Assembly: GCA_029940715.1 (NCBI GenBank)
Contig: JAPYTU010000018.1
Span: 7,632-17,526, forward strand
Reading direction: 5' to 3'
DNA length: 9,895 bases
Source: Cytophagales bacterium
GTDB lineage: Bacteria; Bacteroidota; Bacteroidia; Cytophagales; MED-G16
A model generated the notes under the pieces. The model did no database searches, had not been told where the DNA came from, and saw nothing but the letters and a program-made list of their open reading frames with translations. The stretch's first letter is position 1; each line of letters begins with the position of its first letter. This document shows positions 1 through 7,741 of this stretch, in pieces. Both the position numbers and the translations under genes were made by a program.

Positions 1-36
1 ATTTTAATATTTGATATTGAATTATTAGATTTTTAA
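1..36 (+). CDS. C-terminal end of a probable FKBP-type peptidyl-prolyl isomerase (partial)
   Basis: Frame 1 is open from the window edge and ends at TAA 34-36. The 11 residues read ILIFDIELLDF. This closely resembles the last beta-strand of FKBP domains, where a (hydrophobic)-x-F-(D/x)-(V/I)-x-L-L-x-I pattern ends the fold. The next two genes end in the same way (VLVFRVSLLDIK and AILIFDIHLIKI). The next gene starts four bases after this stop, so the fragment is probably the first visible member of the same operon and a third FKBP paralogue. GldI, the gliding-motility FKBP lipoprotein of Flavobacteriia, is one possibility, but 11 residues cannot decide that. The fragment is short, so the family call rests on resemblance and context. 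Confidence 0.5.
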   Translation: MLIFDIELLDF

Positions 37-40
37 AAGT

Positions 41-526
41 ATGCTTACAAGCTTTTTCAGGGTTATCATTGTTTTATTTGTTTTATCATCTTGCACAGAT
101 GGGGATTCAATTTTAATTAAGTCAAAACAAGAACAATTAGAATTTGATATTCTAAGAATAGAAGGCTATTTAAATGAGAATAATCTTTCAGGATTTACGT
201 CTTTAGATAATGGCTTATATTATAAAGCTATTGAAGAAGGAAATTTATTATTTCCAGTAAATGGGGACACATTAAAGGTTAATTATGTAGGTCAATTTTT
301 AGATGGAATTGAATTTGATAGAAATGGTACGGGTCAACCTTTTGAGTTTATTTTAGGAGCAGGATTAGTTATAGAGGGTTGGGACATTGGGTTAAAGTAC
401 ATTGATGAGGAAGGAATTGGAATTCTTATTATTCCTTCAGGTCTAGGTTATGGAAATACTGTCTCAGGTTCAATACCTCCAAATTCAGTATTAGTTTTTA
501 GGGTATCTTTATTAGATATAAAATGA
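41..526 (+). CDS. FKBP-type peptidyl-prolyl cis-trans isomerase lipoprotein
   Basis: This 161-aa protein should catalyse cis-trans isomerisation of prolyl bonds in envelope proteins. Residues 1-17 form a type II signal peptide with lipobox LSSC and lipidated Cys18. The following TDGD is acidic, as in Bacteroidota surface-lipoprotein export signals. A probably helical spacer (about 25-55) leads to one FKBP domain (about 57-161). Its active-site motifs are intact: VNYVG (80-84), EFD (91-93), F101/F103, VIEGWD (110-115, with the pocket-floor Trp114), LGYG (135-138) and IPPN (145-148). One deviation is IDEEGIG in place of the usual M-x-x-G-E-K turn. The ATG lies 4 bases after the upstream FKBP-like stop, and no alternative start precedes the signal peptide. 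Its last codons overlap the next gene. It may be a GldI relative, but many Flavobacteriia carry several such lipoproteins, so I leave it unnamed. Confidence 0.92.
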   Translation: MLTSFFRVIIVLFVLSSCTDGDSILIKSKQEQLEFDILRIEGYLNENNLSGFTSLDNGLYYKAIEEGNLLFPVNGDTLKVNYVGQFLDGIEFDRNGTGQPFEFILGAGLVIEGWDIGLKYIDEEGIGILIIPSGLGYGNTVSGSIPPNSVLVFRVSLLDIK

Positions 527-1176
527 TGAAATATATTATTTATATAATATTAATTAGTTTCTTCACTATCTCATGTACTATGGATGAAGAATATGTTGAA
601 ACGTATGATCCAGAACAAGCAAGATTAGATTCAATTAAACAAAGAAGTGATGATATAGAATTAATTCTTTCTTATATAGAAGGAATAGGACTTCAAACAG
701 TTGTTGATACTACAGAAGAGGGAGTTTTATATTCTTTAATAGATTCTGGAGATTTTGAAGTTTATCCAGAAAATAATGATATTATAAGTGTAAATTTAGC
801 TGCCTATTATACGACAGATTCTATATTTTATACAAATGATTCCATTGATTTAGTTTTTTTTGATACAAATGATCACTCAGTTGCTGAGTCTTTTGGTATT
901 GTTGATGAATCCAAATTTTATGTTCCATTAGTTTATACATACAATGGATTTGGATCTTTTTTTCCAATCATATCGGATCATGGATATTTAGCGTTGGTAT
1001 CAGATTTTAAAAAAGCTCTAGGTTTTTCTATTAGTAAAATTAGTGAAGGGGGTAAAATTAAAATTATAATGCCATCAGGCAATGCATATGGTGAATTAGG
1101 TAATGCTACTACCCCTGTTATTCCAGCTAACGCAATCTTAATTTTTGATATTCATTTAATAAAAATTAGAAAATGA
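523..1176 (+). CDS. Divergent FKBP-like lipoprotein with insertion and degraded active site
   Basis: This 217-aa protein has a type II signal peptide (lipobox TISC, Cys18) followed by TMDEE, an acidic stretch like the Bacteroidota surface-export signal. An FKBP-like fold can be traced from the first strands (VNLAAYY at 90-96) to a well-kept end: PSGNAYG (184-190) and IPANAILIFDI (200-210). Compared with the preceding gene, about 44 extra residues lie between the first FKBP strand and the segment aligned with VIEGW. That segment reads KALGFSI (164-170), so the pocket Trp is replaced by Phe168. The FD pair cannot be located with confidence, while the pocket Tyr (189) is kept. Isomerase activity is therefore doubtful; a chaperone or binding role is my inference. 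The start overlaps the previous stop as ATGA. A second ATG at 526-528 is equally possible and would remove one residue. Confidence 0.82.
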   Translation: MMKYIIYIILISFFTISCTMDEEYVETYDPEQARLDSIKQRSDDIELILSYIEGIGLQTVVDTTEEGVLYSLIDSGDFEVYPENNDIISVNLAAYYTTDSIFYTNDSIDLVFFDTNDHSVAESFGIVDESKFYVPLVYTYNGFGSFFPIISDHGYLALVSDFKKALGFSISKISEGGKIKIIMPSGNAYGELGNATTPVIPANAILIFDIHLIKIRK

Positions 1177-1751
1177 CAGAAATTTGTTTTGTTACAAGCA
1201 ATAATAACAAAATAAAGGAAGTTCAGTCTTTAATTAAAAATCAAAAATTAATTTCTCTAAAAGATTTGAATTTTAATCGTGAAATTAAAGAGACAGAAAA
1301 TACTATTAAAAAAAATGCTTTTATAAAAGCAAATTTTATTTTTAATAAATATGGAGTTAATTGTTTTTCAGACGATTCAGGTCTTCAGGTAGATGTTCTA
1401 GATAATCAACCAGGAGTAAGATCAGCAAGGTATGCTGGGGAAAATGCTTCTTCAAATGATAATGTTGATCTTTTACTAGAAAATTTAAAAGATATAAAAG
1501 ATAGAAGAGCAAAATTTATAACTTTTATATGTTTAATTATAAATTCTGATGTTAAATTTTTTGAGGGAATGATTCGTGGTAATATAACGCATAGTAGAAG
1601 AGGAGATAATGGTTTTGGATATGATCCTATTTTTGTTCCTGATGGTTATAAAAAAACATTTGCTGAGATGCCATTTGAGTATAAAAATTCAATTTCTCAT
1701 AGAGCAATAGCAACAAAAAAACTTATAAAATATTTAAATAGTTTAAATTGA
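1173..1751 (+). CDS. rdgB: XTP/dITP diphosphatase (non-canonical purine NTP pyrophosphatase, RdgB/HAM1 family)
   Basis: This 192-aa cytosolic enzyme hydrolyses dITP, ITP and XTP to the monophosphate plus pyrophosphate, keeping deaminated purines out of DNA and RNA. Family motifs occur in order: the substrate-binding TSNNNK near the N-terminus (8-13), the metal-binding and catalytic SDDSGL (66-71) with QVD following, PGVRSARYAG (80-89), NGFGYDPIF (146-154), the FAEMP segment (163-167) and the C-terminal ISHRAIA (174-180). Length matches the family (about 190-200 aa). The start ATG overlaps the upstream stop as ATGA, and the stop overlaps the next start, indicating translational coupling between envelope FKBP genes and nucleotide-metabolism genes. 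No key residue appears to be missing. Confidence 0.96.
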   Translation: MTEICFVTSNNNKIKEVQSLIKNQKLISLKDLNFNREIKETENTIKKNAFIKANFIFNKYGVNCFSDDSGLQVDVLDNQPGVRSARYAGENASSNDNVDLLLENLKDIKDRRAKFITFICLIINSDVKFFEGMIRGNITHSRRGDNGFGYDPIFVPDGYKKTFAEMPFEYKNSISHRAIATKKLIKYLNSLN

Positions 1752-2380
1752 AAAATTTAGTTTTTGGAATAGTAGGGTGCAGTGGATCTGGAAAATCATA
1801 TATAGTAAATTATGTGAAGAATAATTTTGATCTTGATGTAATTTCTATCCTTTTACAAGATAATTATTATAAAAGAAGAGAATATCAAAAAAAAGATTCT
1901 GATGGAAATTATAATTTTGATTTGCCATCATCTTTTTTAGAGGATGAATTATTTGATGATATAAAAAAAATAAAAAATAATAGTACTGTGGAAAGACTTG
2001 AGTATACTTTTAATAACCCAAAAATTCTTCCTAAGAAAATAATTGTTAAACCTAGATCAGTAATTCTTGTTGAGGGAATTTTTTTATTTTATTATAAAAA
2101 TTTTCAAAAGTTAATTGATAGAAAAATATTTATTGATGTTGATCGAAATGTGGGTTTAAACAGAAGAATTAAAAGAGATCTTAAAGAAAGAGGATATGAT
2201 AAAAATAATGTACTTTATAAATACAATAATCATGTAATTCCTTCATATAATAAATATATTTTACCGTATAAGAATGATGCTGATTTAATAGTAAATAATA
2301 CAAAGAATGATAATGAGGCTGCAAAAATAACATTAGACTATATGAAGAATGAATTTCAAGCATTAAATAATAATATTTAG
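1748..2380 (+). CDS. udk: Uridine kinase (TTG start)
   Basis: This 210-aa pyrimidine-salvage kinase phosphorylates uridine (usually also cytidine) to the monophosphate with ATP or GTP. The P-loop GCSGSGKS is at 10-17. The substrate-site QDNYYK (37-42) corresponds to HDAYY-type motifs, and NFDLPSSF (56-63) corresponds to NFDHP. The segment VILVEGIFLF (105-114) follows, then VDRNVGLNRRIKRDLKERG (131-149), which carries the lid arginines, and the terminal DADLIVNN (177-184). Length agrees with E. coli Udk (about 213 aa). The start must be TTG at 1748: an in-frame TAG lies at 1739-1741, the P-loop begins only ten codons in, and the next in-frame ATG is near the 3' end. The start overlaps the rdgB stop as TTGA. 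The weak start suggests that translation depends on re-initiation after rdgB. Confidence 0.93.
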   Translation: MKNLVFGIVGCSGSGKSYIVNYVKNNFDLDVISILLQDNYYKRREYQKKDSDGNYNFDLPSSFLEDELFDDIKKIKNNSTVERLEYTFNNPKILPKKIIVKPRSVILVEGIFLFYYKNFQKLIDRKIFIDVDRNVGLNRRIKRDLKERGYDKNNVLYKYNNHVIPSYNKYILPYKNDADLIVNNTKNDNEAAKITLDYMKNEFQALNNNI

Positions 2381-2383
2381 CTT

Positions 2384-2415
2384 TTAGTTAATTTCCATAT
2401 AATTGAATACTTTTG
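2384..2415 (+). promoter_or_regulatory. Candidate Bacteroidota-type promoter of secDF
   Basis: The 59-bp gap between udk and secDF contains TACTTTTG (2408-2415), an exact match to the Bacteroidota -7 element TAnnTTTG. A weaker -33-like TTAG lies at 2384-2387, giving a 20-base spacer. Transcription would start near 2421, leaving a leader of about 20 bases before the secDF ATG. No Shine-Dalgarno sequence is present, as usual for this phylum. The call rests on motif match and position only; read-through from the udk cluster is also possible because no terminator hairpin is visible. Confidence 0.45.
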
Positions 2416-2439
2416 TGACCAATTTTTGCAATTTTATAA

Positions 2440-5415
2440 ATGAAAAATAGGGGATTAATAATTTTTTTGACAGTAATAATATCATTACTATCTATATACT
2501 ATCTTCAATTCACTTTTGTTTCTCAAAGAATACAGAGCGATGCTACAGAATTTTCTAGAAATGAGAATGGGAATATAGATTATAAATCAAAACAAAGATA
2601 CCTTGACTCTATTTGGAATAAGCCTGTATACACTTTGCTTTCAGATTATACTTATAAAGAAATTAAAGAATCTGAATTAAATCTTGGACTAGATTTGCAA
2701 GGGGGAATGCATGTAACTTTAGAAGTTTCACCTGTTGATATACTTAAAGGACTCTCCTCAAATAATCAGGACAAAGATTTTTTGGAAGCTATTCAAAAAG
2801 CTAAAAAAAATATAATTGGAACTCAATTAAATTTTATTACTGAATTTTATAATGAGTTTAAAATCCTTGCTCCAGATAAAAAATTATCTACAATATTTTC
2901 AACTGTTTCAAATAGAGGTAGAATAGATTTTGATTCAACTGATGATGAAATAATAGACATAATTAATAATGAAGTTGAGGGTGCTATTGATAGGTCTTTT
3001 AATATACTTAGAACTAGAATAGACAGATTTGGTACATCTCAGCCTAATATTCAAAGACTTCAGGGAACGGGAAGAATACAAATCGAACTTCCTGGAGTTG
3101 ATAATCCTGAAAGGGTAAGAAAATTGTTGCAAGGAGTTGCTAAACTAGAATTTTGGGAAGTTGCAGAGCTTAATGAAACAGAAGTTTTTCAAACTATTCA
3201 GTTAGTAGATCAATACGTTGTAAAACAAGGAATTTTTAAATCTGAAAGTTCTGAATCTCAAGAAGCGTCTCCAGAAACTTTAGCGGATATAGAAGATTTA
3301 TTAGATGGTGATGATTCTATAGAAATTACTGAAGATAATGATTTAGAAAATGATGATGTAGAAGTGAGTGATTCTATTCCCTCATCTACTTCTCCTTTAT
3401 TGTCAAAGCTAAGATCAGAATTTGGTGGATTATTTTATAATTTAGAAGATACAATTCAAATAAATTCTATTTTAAATAATTCAAATGTAAAGCAACTTAT
3501 CCCTTCTAATTTAAAATTTTTATGGTCTGTTAAACCTTCAAAAAATACATCAGATCCAAGTGATGAGGTTCTTCAATTATTTGCAATTAAAACTTCTAGA
3601 GGAGGTAATGCTCCACTTACTGGCGAGGTTATAACAGATGCTAGACAGGATTTAGATCAAAGTTCTAGACCGTCTATCTCTATGCAGATGAATTCTAATG
3701 GTGCAAAAAAATGGAGAAGATTAACATCTCAAAATATTAATAGGAGAATAGCTATTGTTTTAGATGATTATGTTTATTCGGCACCTAATGTTCAAAATGA
3801 GATTCCAAATGGAAACTCACAAATCACAGGTGATTTTACTATTGAAGAGGCACAAGATTTAGCTAATATTTTAAAGGCTGGTACGCTTCCGGCACCAACT
3901 ACTATTGTGGAAGATGTTGTTATTGGACCTACTTTAGGTAAAGCCGCTCAAGTTCAAGGGTTTCAATCTATGATGGCTGGACTCTCTATTGTTGTTATAT
4001 TTATGATATTCTATTATGCTGGAGGAGGATTTGTTGCTAACCTAGCTTTGTTTTTTAATATATTTTTTATTCTTGGAATTTTAGCACAACTCTCTGCTTC
4101 TTTGACATTACCAGGAATTGCGGGTATTGTATTAACTATTGGGATGTCTATTGATGCTAATGTTTTAATTTTTGAAAGAATTAAAGAGGAATTAAGAAAT
4201 AATGCTAATTTAAAACAAGCAATTTCTAATGGTTATAAGAAGGCTTATACATCTATAATTGATGCTAATTTCACTACTTTACTAGTAGGAATAATTTTAT
4301 ATAATTTTGGACAAGGACCTGTTAAAGGTTTTGCTGTAACCTTAATTATTGGAATTATATGTTCATTTTTCTCAGCTGTTTTTATTACAAGAGTTATAGT
4401 TGAAAAATTAAGTGAAAGAGGTGATAAGAGCAGACTAAATTTTTCATTTCCTTTTAGTAGAAATTTATTAACAAATATTAATATTAATTTTATTGGAAAG
4501 AGAAAAATTGCTTATGCATTTTCTACTTTATTTATATCATTAGGTATTATCTCTCTTTTATTTAAAGGACTTACATTAGGAGTAGATTTTAAAGGAGGAA
4601 GATCTTACGTAGTTACTTTTAATAATTCTCAGAATCCAACAGAAATTGAAAGTGGTTTGAAAGAAACATTTAATAATGAAGGCGTTGAAGTTAAAACATT
4701 TGGTGCCGATAATATTTTAAAAATTACTACTTCTTATTTAATCAGTGATGAAACTGATAATGCTGATACTCAGGTAAAAACTAATTTAATAAGTGGTATA
4801 AAATCTTTAACCAATCTTGATTATTCAGAAGATGATTCGCAAGTAGATGAATCGAATTTTACTATATCAAGTTCTTCTAAGGTTGGGGCAACTATTGCAG
4901 ATGATATTAAAAACTCATCTTTTTATTCTGGTTTATTGGCCTTATTAGCAATTTTCATTTACATACTAATAAGATTTAGAAAATGGCAATTTTCTATAGG
5001 TGCTGTTATTGCTTTATTTCATGATATATTATTTGTAATTTCTGCATTTGCATTTGCAAATCTATTTGGAATTTCATATGAAATAGATCAAGTATTTATC
5101 GCTGCTATTCTTACTATTATTGGGTATTCAATTAATGATACTGTTGTTGTGTTTGACAGAATTAGAGAAAATATGGGAATAAAAGCGGGGAGTAATTTAA
5201 TTCCTGTTGTGAATGAATCAATAAACAAGACAATTAGTAGAACATTGATAACTTCTACGACTACGTTTATAGTAGTTTTGGTTTTATTTTTATTTGGAGG
5301 AGCTTCATTGAGTGGGTTCTCTTTTGCTCTTTTGATTGGAATTATAGTAGGAACATATTCTTCAGTATTTATTGCTACTCCTATAGTTGTAGATTTATAT
5401 AAAGAAAACAATTAG
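2440..5415 (+). CDS. secDF: Fused protein-export membrane protein SecDF
   Basis: This 991-aa fusion of SecD and SecF assists SecYEG by using the proton gradient to pull secreted proteins across the inner membrane. The SecD half has TM1 (about 7-26), the LGLDLQGG motif (82-89), the P1 base region with RIDRFGTSQPNIQR (193-206), a head region near 380-490, and a five-helix block (about 507-655). That block contains GMSIDANVLIFERIKEEL (568-585), whose Asp572 matches the proton-relay aspartate. The SecF half begins with a helix near 688-708, then DFKGG (716-720), a periplasmic domain, and helices from 828 to 982 with GYSINDTVVVFDRIRE (895-910; Asp900). Fusion is the usual arrangement in Bacteroidota. 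An acidic low-complexity stretch (269-311) interrupts the P1 region. The gene follows a promoter candidate and precedes the DUF5916 gene by 43 bp. Confidence 0.97.
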   Translation: MKNRGLIIFLTVIISLLSIYYLQFTFVSQRIQSDATEFSRNENGNIDYKSKQRYLDSIWNKPVYTLLSDYTYKEIKESELNLGLDLQGGMHVTLEVSPVDILKGLSSNNQDKDFLEAIQKAKKNIIGTQLNFITEFYNEFKILAPDKKLSTIFSTVSNRGRIDFDSTDDEIIDIINNEVEGAIDRSFNILRTRIDRFGTSQPNIQRLQGTGRIQIELPGVDNPERVRKLLQGVAKLEFWEVAELNETEVFQTIQLVDQYVVKQGIFKSESSESQEASPETLADIEDLLDGDDSIEITEDNDLENDDVEVSDSIPSSTSPLLSKLRSEFGGLFYNLEDTIQINSILNNSNVKQLIPSNLKFLWSVKPSKNTSDPSDEVLQLFAIKTSRGGNAPLTGEVITDARQDLDQSSRPSISMQMNSNGAKKWRRLTSQNINRRIAIVLDDYVYSAPNVQNEIPNGNSQITGDFTIEEAQDLANILKAGTLPAPTTIVEDVVIGPTLGKAAQVQGFQSMMAGLSIVVIFMIFYYAGGGFVANLALFFNIFFILGILAQLSASLTLPGIAGIVLTIGMSIDANVLIFERIKEELRNNANLKQAISNGYKKAYTSIIDANFTTLLVGIILYNFGQGPVKGFAVTLIIGIICSFFSAVFITRVIVEKLSERGDKSRLNFSFPFSRNLLTNININFIGKRKIAYAFSTLFISLGIISLLFKGLTLGVDFKGGRSYVVTFNNSQNPTEIESGLKETFNNEGVEVKTFGADNILKITTSYLISDETDNADTQVKTNLISGIKSLTNLDYSEDDSQVDESNFTISSSSKVGATIADDIKNSSFYSGLLALLAIFIYILIRFRKWQFSIGAVIALFHDILFVISAFAFANLFGISYEIDQVFIAAILTIIGYSINDTVVVFDRIRENMGIKAGSNLIPVVNESINKTISRTLITSTTTFIVVLVLFLFGGASLSGFSFALLIGIIVGTYSSVFIATPIVVDLYKENN

Positions 5416-5458
5416 AAAGATTTATAAATAATAATCATCTAATATTTTAAAACAACTT

Positions 5459-7726
5459 ATGAAAAGTTATACATTAACTTTTTTCTTAATTTTTTCAGTA
5501 GTATTACTAGGGTTTTCACAGTCTAAAAAATTATCTGATAAAAAAATTTTAGCAAAAAAAATCAATGAAGAAATCATATTAGATGGAGAAATGACAGAAA
5601 ATTTTTGGATTAATGCCGAGTCAGTTTCAAATTTTTTTCAATACAGACCAAGAGACTCTGTTTCCGCTGAGTTAGATACAGAATTTAGGATAGCTTATGA
5701 TGATAAGTTTATATACATATTAGCTAAAATGGAAGATATTTCAGATAAAAAATTTGTTTTAGGAGATTTAAAAAGAGATTTTTTTGGTGGATCAGTAGAT
5801 TACATATCATTTACCTTTGATACATTTCTGGATGAAACAAATGGTTATAATTTTGGATTGTCACCATATAATATTCAAAGAGAGGCTTTACTTTCAGATG
5901 GTGGAGAAGGATCATATTCTCATTCTGGAGGAGGAGGAAGAGGTGGCATAAGTTGGTTTAATATAAACTGGAATACAAAGTGGTACTCAGGAGCAAAAGT
6001 ACATGATGATTATTGGATTGCTGAATTTAAAATACCTTTTAGTTCTATAAGATATAAAACAGGATCTAAAGTATGGAATTTAAATTCTCATAGAGGAAAT
6101 AGCAAAATAAATGAAGGATCAGTTTGGACTGCGATTCCTCTAGGATTTTCTCCTGGAAACTTGTCTATGACGGGACAGCTTGAGTTTGAATTTCCACTTG
6201 AAAAATCTTCTAAAAGCATGGTCTTAATTCCTTACATATCAAGCTCAGGAAGTAATAGTAAAATCAGTGAACCACCAAAAGAATTTGATTTTAATGTAGG
6301 CTTAGATATGAAGTTAGCATTAAGCTCTTCTTTGAATTTAGATTTAACATTTAATCCTGATTTTTCTCAAGTAGAGGTTGATGAACAAAGGACTAATTTG
6401 ACACGTTTTGAACTTTTTTTACCAGAAAAAAGAGAGTTTTTTAATGATAATGCTGATTTATTTTCAAATCTTGGATCTAGAGCAGCCAGACCTATGTTTA
6501 CAAGAAGAATAGGTATTGTTAGAGATACTGTAACAAAACAGTATGTTCAAAATTCAATTATTTATGGTGCAAAGTTATCTGGTAAGGTTAATGAAGATTT
6601 AAGAATAGGGGTATTAAATATGCAAACCGCTAGACTTTCTTCAAGTGGAGTACCCTCTTATAATTATGGTATGGTAGTTTTAGAAAAAAATATTCTTAGG
6701 AATTCTAAAATATCATCGTTCATTATAAATAAACAAGCCTTATTTAACAATAAAGATGATGTTTATGCAAAGGATTTAAGTTTAAATGATTTTAATAGGG
6801 TTTTTGGAGTTGAATCAAAATTACAAAGTAATAATACAAGATTTAAATCTGGGCTTTTCTATCATCAATCATTAGATAATAAAAATTTATCAAACTCTAA
6901 TTCCTATGGGATAAATGCTTCCTATGAGAAAAGAAATTATGAAACTAATATTTATTTTTATGGAGTAGGAGAAAACTTTAATCCAGAAGTAGGCTTTGTT
7001 CCAAGAAAAGATTTTATCTTTTTTAGTCCTTCATTTCAGTATAAATTTATTCCAAAAGACAACTCTTTAAATAGACATGGGCCAGGTATTGATTATGAAT
7101 TTTATAGCAATGATGCAAATGGAATTACTGATTATGATATTGATTTAGATTATAACATTACATTTAATTCAGATGCAAGTTTGACGTTAAAGTCTAATAT
7201 AAAATATACATTATTATTACATGATTTTGATCCTTCAAGATCCGAAGGAGAATCTTTAGATAGTTTATCTGATTATAATTATTCTAATTATACTTTTTAT
7301 TTTAGATCTAATCAAAGAAAAAAATTTTATTTTAGTGTAAATGGAAAAACAGGAGAATTTTTTAATGGAAAAATAAATAATATAGGAGGAACAATTTCAT
7401 ATAAGTTTCCACCTTTTTTAAATTTATCTTTAAGAAGTCAGTACAATAATTTAAATTTTCCTGAACCTTATTCATCAGCTGAATTTTTTTCTTTAAGTTC
7501 AAAAATAAATGTAAGTTTTTCTAAAGATTTATTTTTTAGTACTTATCTACAATACAATAATCAGATTGATAATATTAATATTAATGCAAGATTTCAATGG
7601 AGATTTAAACCTTTATCAGATATTTTCTTAGTGTATACTGATAATTATTATGCTAAAAATCCTCTATTTATGAACGTCAAAAATAGATCATTTGCTTTCA
7701 AAATTAATTATTGGTTAAATCTTTAA
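5459..7726 (+). CDS. Secreted DUF5916 family protein with N-terminal CBM9-like domain
   Basis: This 755-aa protein has a Sec signal peptide (about 1-20, likely cut before Gln21) and no lipobox. Residues about 35-245 resemble the carbohydrate-binding family 9-like domain: LDGEMTENFW (41-50), FRIAYDDKFIYI (76-87), VDYISFTFDTF (113-123), and the closing WIAEFKIPFSSIRY (186-199). The DUF5916 hallmark follows: LTFNPDFSQVEVDEQRTNLT (296-315), FELFLPEKREFF (317-328) and FTRRIG (347-352). The remainder is rich in alternating polar/aromatic strands and ends in a strand-like KINYWLNL, consistent with an outer-membrane barrel. The biochemical role of this family is not established; ligand binding or uptake at the outer membrane is inference. 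A glycine-rich loop (148-163) is inserted in the CBM9-like domain. It may be co-transcribed with secDF, since no promoter or terminator is clear in the 43-bp gap. Confidence 0.88.
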   Translation: MKSYTLTFFLIFSVVLLGFSQSKKLSDKKILAKKINEEIILDGEMTENFWINAESVSNFFQYRPRDSVSAELDTEFRIAYDDKFIYILAKMEDISDKKFVLGDLKRDFFGGSVDYISFTFDTFLDETNGYNFGLSPYNIQREALLSDGGEGSYSHSGGGGRGGISWFNINWNTKWYSGAKVHDDYWIAEFKIPFSSIRYKTGSKVWNLNSHRGNSKINEGSVWTAIPLGFSPGNLSMTGQLEFEFPLEKSSKSMVLIPYISSSGSNSKISEPPKEFDFNVGLDMKLALSSSLNLDLTFNPDFSQVEVDEQRTNLTRFELFLPEKREFFNDNADLFSNLGSRAARPMFTRRIGIVRDTVTKQYVQNSIIYGAKLSGKVNEDLRIGVLNMQTARLSSSGVPSYNYGMVVLEKNILRNSKISSFIINKQALFNNKDDVYAKDLSLNDFNRVFGVESKLQSNNTRFKSGLFYHQSLDNKNLSNSNSYGINASYEKRNYETNIYFYGVGENFNPEVGFVPRKDFIFFSPSFQYKFIPKDNSLNRHGPGIDYEFYSNDANGITDYDIDLDYNITFNSDASLTLKSNIKYTLLLHDFDPSRSEGESLDSLSDYNYSNYTFYFRSNQRKKFYFSVNGKTGEFFNGKINNIGGTISYKFPPFLNLSLRSQYNNLNFPEPYSSAEFFSLSSKINVSFSKDLFFSTYLQYNNQIDNININARFQWRFKPLSDIFLVYTDNYYAKNPLFMNVKNRSFAFKINYWLNL
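5927..5946 (+). repeat. Short GGA trinucleotide repeat inside the DUF5916 gene
   Basis: Four perfect GGA units (5927-5938) are followed by AGAGGTGG. The tract encodes Gly157-Gly160, Arg and two further glycines in a loop of the CBM9-like domain. It is a purine-only, G-rich island in a very AT-rich gene. Changes in unit number would keep the reading frame and only alter loop length. Confidence 0.5.
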
Positions 7727-7741
7727 TCGAAGATATTTTTT
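7719..7741 (+). terminator. Weak candidate terminator at the DUF5916/MFS junction
   Basis: ATCTT (7719-7723) can pair with AAGAT (7730-7734), with one additional T-G wobble (7724/7729) and a four-base loop. TTTTTT follows at 7736-7741. On the plus strand this has the layout of an intrinsic terminator, but the stem is short and contains only one G-C pair. It overlaps the stop codons of both convergent genes. On the minus strand the expected U-run is only three bases, so it would work poorly in that direction. Confidence 0.28.

Noticed and set aside
2181..2363. Antisense open frame of 60 codons within udk
   Set aside because: It lies opposite a well-supported kinase gene, and its Tyr/His/Leu-rich composition is what antisense AT-rich DNA gives; there is no recognisable domain.
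2381..2439. Search for a terminator or small RNA between udk and secDF
   Set aside because: No stem with a following T-run could be found; only the promoter candidate is supported.
2935..3132. Antisense open frame of 65 codons within secDF
   Set aside because: It lies opposite conserved SecD P1 sequence and has no independent start signal or family resemblance.
5088..5411. Antisense open frame of 107 codons at the 3' end of secDF
   Set aside because: It is opposite the most conserved SecF helices; the Ile/Thr/Pro-rich translation follows from the complementary hydrophobic codons.
5416..5458. Promoter or terminator between secDF and the DUF5916 gene
   Set aside because: The AT-rich 43 bases contain no convincing TAnnTTTG element and no hairpin with G-C pairs, so the genes may be co-transcribed.
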